A DNA stretch of 64,000 nucleotides. Source: Pseudomonadota bacterium. Its GTDB lineage: Bacteria; Pseudomonadota; Alphaproteobacteria; Rhizobiales; Rhizobiaceae. Below, in pieces: positions 60,282-64,000 of this stretch (its first letter is position 1; each line of letters starts with the position of its first letter). Under the pieces are notes generated by a model that worked only from the letters and a program-made list of their open reading frames with translations, did no database searches and was not told where the DNA came from. The DNA lies in the NCBI GenBank assembly GCA_023457435.1, contig JAEWLS010000045.1, positions 148,506 through 212,505 on the forward strand, written 5' to 3'. Made by a program: the position numbers and the translations under genes.

Positions 60282-61870
60282 CAGACGTGCTCCGCTGCGT
60301 GCTGGTGTGCGGCATGGCCAGGTTCCGCGCCACCCATGAGCAGGCCGATCTTTTCGTAGGTCGCCTCGCCGATCGGCAGCGGCGCGGACATCTGCCCGTT
60401 GTGCATGACCGAGATGGAATCGGAGAGCTCGAAAAGCTCGTCGAGATCCTGGCTGATGACGAGCACCGCCGAGCCGCTGCGCGCCAGATCGATCAGTGCC
60501 TGGCGGATCCGGGCGGCCGCACCGGCGTCGACGCCCCAGGTCGGCTGGTTGACGATCATGACTGCCGGCTTGCGGTCGAGTTCGCGGCCGATAATGAACT
60601 TCTGAAGATTGCCGCCGGAAAGTGCCGCGGCCTCGGGATCTTCGGCACTCTTGCGTACGTCCATGTCGGCCACGATGCGCTTGGAGGCCAGCGAAATGGC
60701 GTTGTTTAGGACGATGCCGACCGACGCCACGAAAGCGGACGCGTCTGTTCGGAACCGCGAGAGAAGCAGGTTCTCCGAAAGTCGCATCGCCGGTGCGGCG
60801 CCGTGCCCGAGGCGCTCCTCAGGCACGAAGGCGGCACCGAGCAGACGACGCTCGGTAATGCCCAGCTTGCCTGCATCCTTGCCGCGAAAGCGCACCGCAT
60901 CGGCGCGCTCCTGCAGGACTTCTCCCGAGATCGCCTCGAAGAATTCGCCCTGCCCGTTGCCCGCTACGCCGGCGATCCCCAGCACTTCTCCGGCATGCAC
61001 CGTCAGCGTTATGCCGCGCAGCGGGATCGAGAACGGACCGGCAGGCTTTCGGTCGAGGTTCCGGATTTCAATGAGCGGCTGGGCGGTGGCGGCCCGCGGC
61101 GCCGCGGTGCGCGTGACCTGGGTGACCTCATTCCCGACCATCATGCGCGCCAGCGAGGCGGCGGTCTCGTTGTGCGGGTCGCAATGACCAACCACCTTGC
61201 CGTGACGCAACACGGTGGCGCGGTCGCAGAGCCGCTTCACCTCTTCCAGCCGATGGGAGATGTATAGGATCGACTTGCCTTCCGATCGCAGCCGCTCGAG
61301 CGTTACGAATAGCTTGTCGGCCTCCTGCGGCGTCAGCACCGATGTCGGCTCGTCGAGGATGATGAGTTGCGGTTCCTGCAACAGGCAGCGGATGATCTCG
61401 ATGCGCTGGCGCTCGCCGACCGAGAGATCGCCCACCATGGCATAGGGATCGAGCGGAAGACCGTAGGATTTCGACAGGGTCCTGGCGCGCTCCGCAATCT
61501 CCGGGATCGGCGTTTCCTTGTCCAGGGAGAGTGCAATGTTCTCGGCGGCTGTCAGCGCCTCGAACAGCGAAAAATGTTGGAAGACCATGCCGATGCCGAG
61601 CGCGCGCGCCTGTGCCGGACTGGCGATGCGCACCGCGTTTCCGTTCCAGCGGATCTCCCCCGATGCCGGCTCGAGCGAACCGAACAGCATCTTCACCAGC
61701 GTCGACTTGCCCGCGCCGTTCTCCCCGAGGAGTGCGTGAATTTCCCCCTTGCCGATCGTCAGATCGACGCTGTCGCAGGCGCGCAGCGTTCCGAACACCT
61801 TGGTCAGGCCGCGGACTTCGAGAAGGTTCGACTGCGAGTGGATATCGCCCACTGCACCCCCAATGGTCAT
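60281..61870 (-). CDS. ABC transporter ATP-binding protein, two NBDs (nucleoside-type importer)
   Basis: 529 residues with two ABC domains. The first is intact (GENGAGKSTLVKM, LSVGERQRIEIIRCL, IILDEPTSV). The second has a degenerate Walker A (GVAGNGQGEF) and signature LSGGNLQKFIIGREL, as in RbsA-type importers. First gene of the BMP operon; ATG at 61870. Confidence 0.92.
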   Translation of the reverse strand: MTIGGAVGDIHSQSNLLEVRGLTKVFGTLRACDSVDLTIGKGEIHALLGENGAGKSTLVKMLFGSLEPASGEIRWNGNAVRIASPAQARALGIGMVFQHFSLFEALTAAENIALSLDKETPIPEIAERARTLSKSYGLPLDPYAMVGDLSVGERQRIEIIRCLLQEPQLIILDEPTSVLTPQEADKLFVTLERLRSEGKSILYISHRLEEVKRLCDRATVLRHGKVVGHCDPHNETAASLARMMVGNEVTQVTRTAAPRAATAQPLIEIRNLDRKPAGPFSIPLRGITLTVHAGEVLGIAGVAGNGQGEFFEAISGEVLQERADAVRFRGKDAGKLGITERRLLGAAFVPEERLGHGAAPAMRLSENLLLSRFRTDASAFVASVGIVLNNAISLASKRIVADMDVRKSAEDPEAAALSGGNLQKFIIGRELDRKPAVMIVNQPTWGVDAGAAARIRQALIDLARSGSAVLVISQDLDELFELSDSISVMHNGQMSAPLPIGEATYEKIGLLMGGAEPGHAAHQHAAEHV

Positions 61871-61972
61871 TCTTGTTCCCCGCCCACATCGTAGGCAATC
61901 GCAGTCGGCGTCAGGAAGCAAGACGCTTCTGAAAGAGCTTCAACAGATTCAGGGGGAAATGCGCCCGATTAT

Positions 61973-62950
61973 CTATGGGATCAGAATGGTCGCGCCGCTC
62001 GTCCGCCGCGATTCGAGGTCGGAATGCGCCCGCGCCGCATCCTGTAGCGCGTAGCGCTGGTTTATCTCGACCTTCACGATCCCGTTGGCGACAACATCGA
62101 ACAAGGCTGTTGCAGACGCCTCGAGTTCGGCGCGCGTTGCGACGTACCCGAACAACGTCGGCCGTGTCGCGTAGAGCGAACCCTTCTGCGCCAGCAGCGG
62201 CAGCGAGAATGGCGGCACCGGCCCCGACGAATTGCCGAAGCTGACGAATAGCCCGCGCGGCTTAAGACAGTCGAGCGAGCCCGGAAACGTGTCGGCGCCG
62301 ACCGAATCGTAGACGACGTCGCACTTCTTGCCGCCGGTGATCTCCTTCACTGCGGCGACGAAATCCTCGGCGCGGTAGTCGATGACGTGATCGCATCCGT
62401 TGGCCTTCGCCAGCGCGACCTTCTCGGCTCCCCCCGCGGTACCGATGACGGTGGCACCGAGGTGTTTGGCCCATTGGCACGCGATCTGCCCGACCCCGCC
62501 GGCCGCGGCGTGAAAGAGGATTGTGTCCCCCGGCTTCACTTCGAATGTCCGGCGCAGGAGATATTCGGCGGTCATGCCTTTCAGCATGATCGCGGCCGCC
62601 TGATCGTCGGATACGCCGGCCGGTACCTTCACAAGCTCGTTTGCCGGCGCGGCCCGCCGCTGGGCGTAAGCGCCGAAGACCGTTGCGTAGGCTACGCGGT
62701 CGCCGGCCTTAAGATGGGTCACGCCCGGCCCGACGTCCTCGACGATGCCTGCAGCTTCGTGGCCCGGCGTAAGGGGCAGGCCGTTCGGCGCAGGATAGAG
62801 GCCGGTGCGGTAGTAGCAGTCGAGGAAGTTGAGCCCGATTGCGGTCTGGCGCAGCAGGACCTCGCCGGCGCCGGGCTTCGCGACTTCGACATCTTCCCAC
62901 GAAAGGACTTCCGGCCCGCCGTGGGCATGGATGCGGATTGCTTTGGTCAT
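61973..62950 (-). CDS. NADPH:quinone oxidoreductase
   Basis: 325 residues of the zinc-free MDR family: LTPGHEAAGIVEDVGPGVTH, the NADPH-binding AAAGGVGQIACQWAKHLGAT and SFGNSSGPVPPFSL. QOR enzymes reduce quinones one electron at a time. The start overlaps the pcs stop by four bases. Confidence 0.9.
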   Translation of the reverse strand: MTKAIRIHAHGGPEVLSWEDVEVAKPGAGEVLLRQTAIGLNFLDCYYRTGLYPAPNGLPLTPGHEAAGIVEDVGPGVTHLKAGDRVAYATVFGAYAQRRAAPANELVKVPAGVSDDQAAAIMLKGMTAEYLLRRTFEVKPGDTILFHAAAGGVGQIACQWAKHLGATVIGTAGGAEKVALAKANGCDHVIDYRAEDFVAAVKEITGGKKCDVVYDSVGADTFPGSLDCLKPRGLFVSFGNSSGPVPPFSLPLLAQKGSLYATRPTLFGYVATRAELEASATALFDVVANGIVKVEINQRYALQDAARAHSDLESRRTSGATILIP

Positions 62951-63729
62951 TTCGGAGTATCCATGCCGGTGCGGGCGCCGAGCCGCGGGAAAAGCTGCAT
63001 GATCCCGCCGATAAAGAAGAGGTAGATGCCGCTGACGGCAATGCCGATGCGGACCCACTGCTCCGCCTGCATGTCGCGCAACAGCGCGTAGGCGCCAAGA
63101 GCGCTCCAGACCAGCGTCATCGTCAGGTTTATCGGCCGCAGCCGCACAACACGCACGGGATGTAGGAAGTTCACCGGGAGGAAGGTCATCAATCCTGCAA
63201 ACACGACCGCCGCGAACGAAACATACTCCTCAGGCTCGATGACGAAGAGCGTGAAAACCACCATGTTCCAGACGACCGGAAAGCCCTTGAAGAAATTCTC
63301 CTTCGTCTTCATCCCCGTGTCCGCGTAGTAGATCGCGGACGACACCACGATGATGGCAGCGGAAAGGAACGATAGCCCCTCGCCCATGAAGCCACGCTGA
63401 TAGAGCGCAAAGGCCGGGATCAAAACGTAGGTCACGTAGTCGATAACGTTGTCGAGCAATTCGCCCGACCAGGTCGGGAGGATTTCCTTCACCTCGAGCT
63501 TGCGCGCGATCGGCCCGTCGATACCGTCAACCAGCAGAGCAAGTCCGAGCCACCAGAACATCGCCGTCCAGCGCTGTTCGCTGGCCGCGACCAGCGACAG
63601 GAAAGCCAGAAACGAGCCCGACGCGGTGAGGAGATGTACGGAGAAGGCGCGCGCCTGAGGCCACGTCACCTTCTTTGTCGGCTTCGGGATGCGCGCGGAG
63701 AGCTTCTTGCGCTTCTCGTTGGTTGCCAA
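62947..63729 (-). CDS. pcs: phosphatidylcholine synthase
   Basis: Pcs condenses CDP-diacylglycerol with choline to make phosphatidylcholine, a lipid typical of rhizobia. The protein of about 260 residues has the CDP-alcohol transferase motif in its Pcs form, DG-x2-AR-x12-G-x3-D-x3-D (from DGPIAR to GELLDNVID), and about eight TM helices. No ATG lies near the usual start; TTG at 63729 behind GGGAGAG is used. Coupled to the oxidoreductase. Confidence 0.92.
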   Translation of the reverse strand: MATNEKRKKLSARIPKPTKKVTWPQARAFSVHLLTASGSFLAFLSLVAASEQRWTAMFWWLGLALLVDGIDGPIARKLEVKEILPTWSGELLDNVIDYVTYVLIPAFALYQRGFMGEGLSFLSAAIIVVSSAIYYADTGMKTKENFFKGFPVVWNMVVFTLFVIEPEEYVSFAAVVFAGLMTFLPVNFLHPVRVVRLRPINLTMTLVWSALGAYALLRDMQAEQWVRIGIAVSGIYLFFIGGIMQLFPRLGARTGMDTPK

Positions 63730-63859
63730 GTTCCGCTCTCTCCCAGCCGCGCGCCTAAGGCCGCCAACTTTAGGCGTAGCCGCGCCCCCTCCACAAGCCG
63801 CGGGCTGCGGCCTTTTCGCCGCGTTGCCGCATCCGGCGTAGTGGTCCATATCTCAATCC

Positions 63860-64000
63860 ATGCAGGACGATAAGCTCGGAATCGTTGTCGCAGGTGCTGG
63901 CCCGGCCGGCCTTATCGCTGCACTCGCCCTCGCCGCGAGCGGACGCGACGTCACGCTGCTCGGAACCGGTCCGGCGCCGGCCGCCCGGCGCACGACGGCA
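63860..64000 (+). CDS. FAD-dependent monooxygenase, partial (UbiH-like)
   Basis: The first 47 residues are seen before the window ends. They contain the FAD dinucleotide motif VVAGAGPAGLIAALALAASG. UbiH/VisC-type ubiquinone hydroxylases start this way. The gene runs past the window, so type and length are open. It is divergent from pcs with a 130-bp gap. Confidence 0.6.
   Translation, partial: MQDDKLGIVVAGAGPAGLIAALALAASGRDVTLLGTGPAPAARRTTA

Overview
The window is high-GC chromosomal DNA of an alphaproteobacterium, most likely a Rhizobiales member close to Mesorhizobium/Phyllobacteriaceae. The reasons are the gene order scpAB-tatABC-serS-surE-pcm, a fused secDF next to an Mth938-like gene, cobF, a MucR-type regulator, phosphatidylcholine synthase, and SOS boxes of the alphaproteobacterial GTTC-N7-GTTC type. 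Genus is inference.

Left chromosome (1-31253). A dense + strand run covers chromosome segregation (scpA, scpB), a lone ABC ATPase, the Tat translocase, serS, surE, pcm and a LysM/degenerate-LytM envelope protein. Next come a DUF815 ATPase, yajC-secDF, two genes whose eukaryotic relatives assemble respiratory complex I, and trmFO. After these lie a lipoprotein with a possible Cys-His-Asp triad, a DUF1127 gene whose 3' region carries three CCUCCUCCC hairpin motifs (CcsR/cuckoo-like RNA), a DUF2157/GDYXXLXY pair, tRNA-Leu, tig, cobF and an ArsC/Spx-like gene. A - strand run follows: SH3-like exported protein, YbaK, MBL hydrolase, tatD, metG, holB, tmk, D,D-carboxypeptidase, RlpA.

Integrated element (31260-49546, about 18.3 kb). 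A 17-bp direct repeat matching the 3' end of tRNA-Ser(UGA) flanks the element. A P4-type tyrosine integrase sits beside the intact tRNA. The element has a DUF3987 replication-type protein, a frameshifted HNH endonuclease, a P27-like small terminase, small phage-type ORFs, a LamG-like protein and a seven-repeat WD40 protein. It also carries an RTX metalloprotease, a ribbon-helix-helix regulator beside a 16-bp palindrome, an ATP-dependent DNA ligase, an SRAP/YedK protein and a MucR homologue. No large terminase, portal, capsid or tail operon is present, so a phage-satellite-like island is the best reading. Two LexA-type boxes and three copies of the decamer GCGAAAACGC suggest wiring to SOS and to an element regulator. 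Next to the integrase is a translationally coupled pair: a TIR-like (DUF1863/ThsB-type) protein and a four-TM SLATT-type protein. This is a candidate signal-plus-membrane-effector anti-phage system and the most interesting locus in the window.

Right chromosome (49533-64000). tRNA-Ser, msrQ-msrP (periplasmic methionine sulfoxide repair), an aldose-epimerase-like gene, rpe, rimO, an inositol monophosphatase-lipid kinase pair, a GST, a complete four-gene BMP-type (nucleoside-like) ABC importer, a quinone oxidoreductase overlapping pcs, and the start of an FAD monooxygenase cut by the window end.
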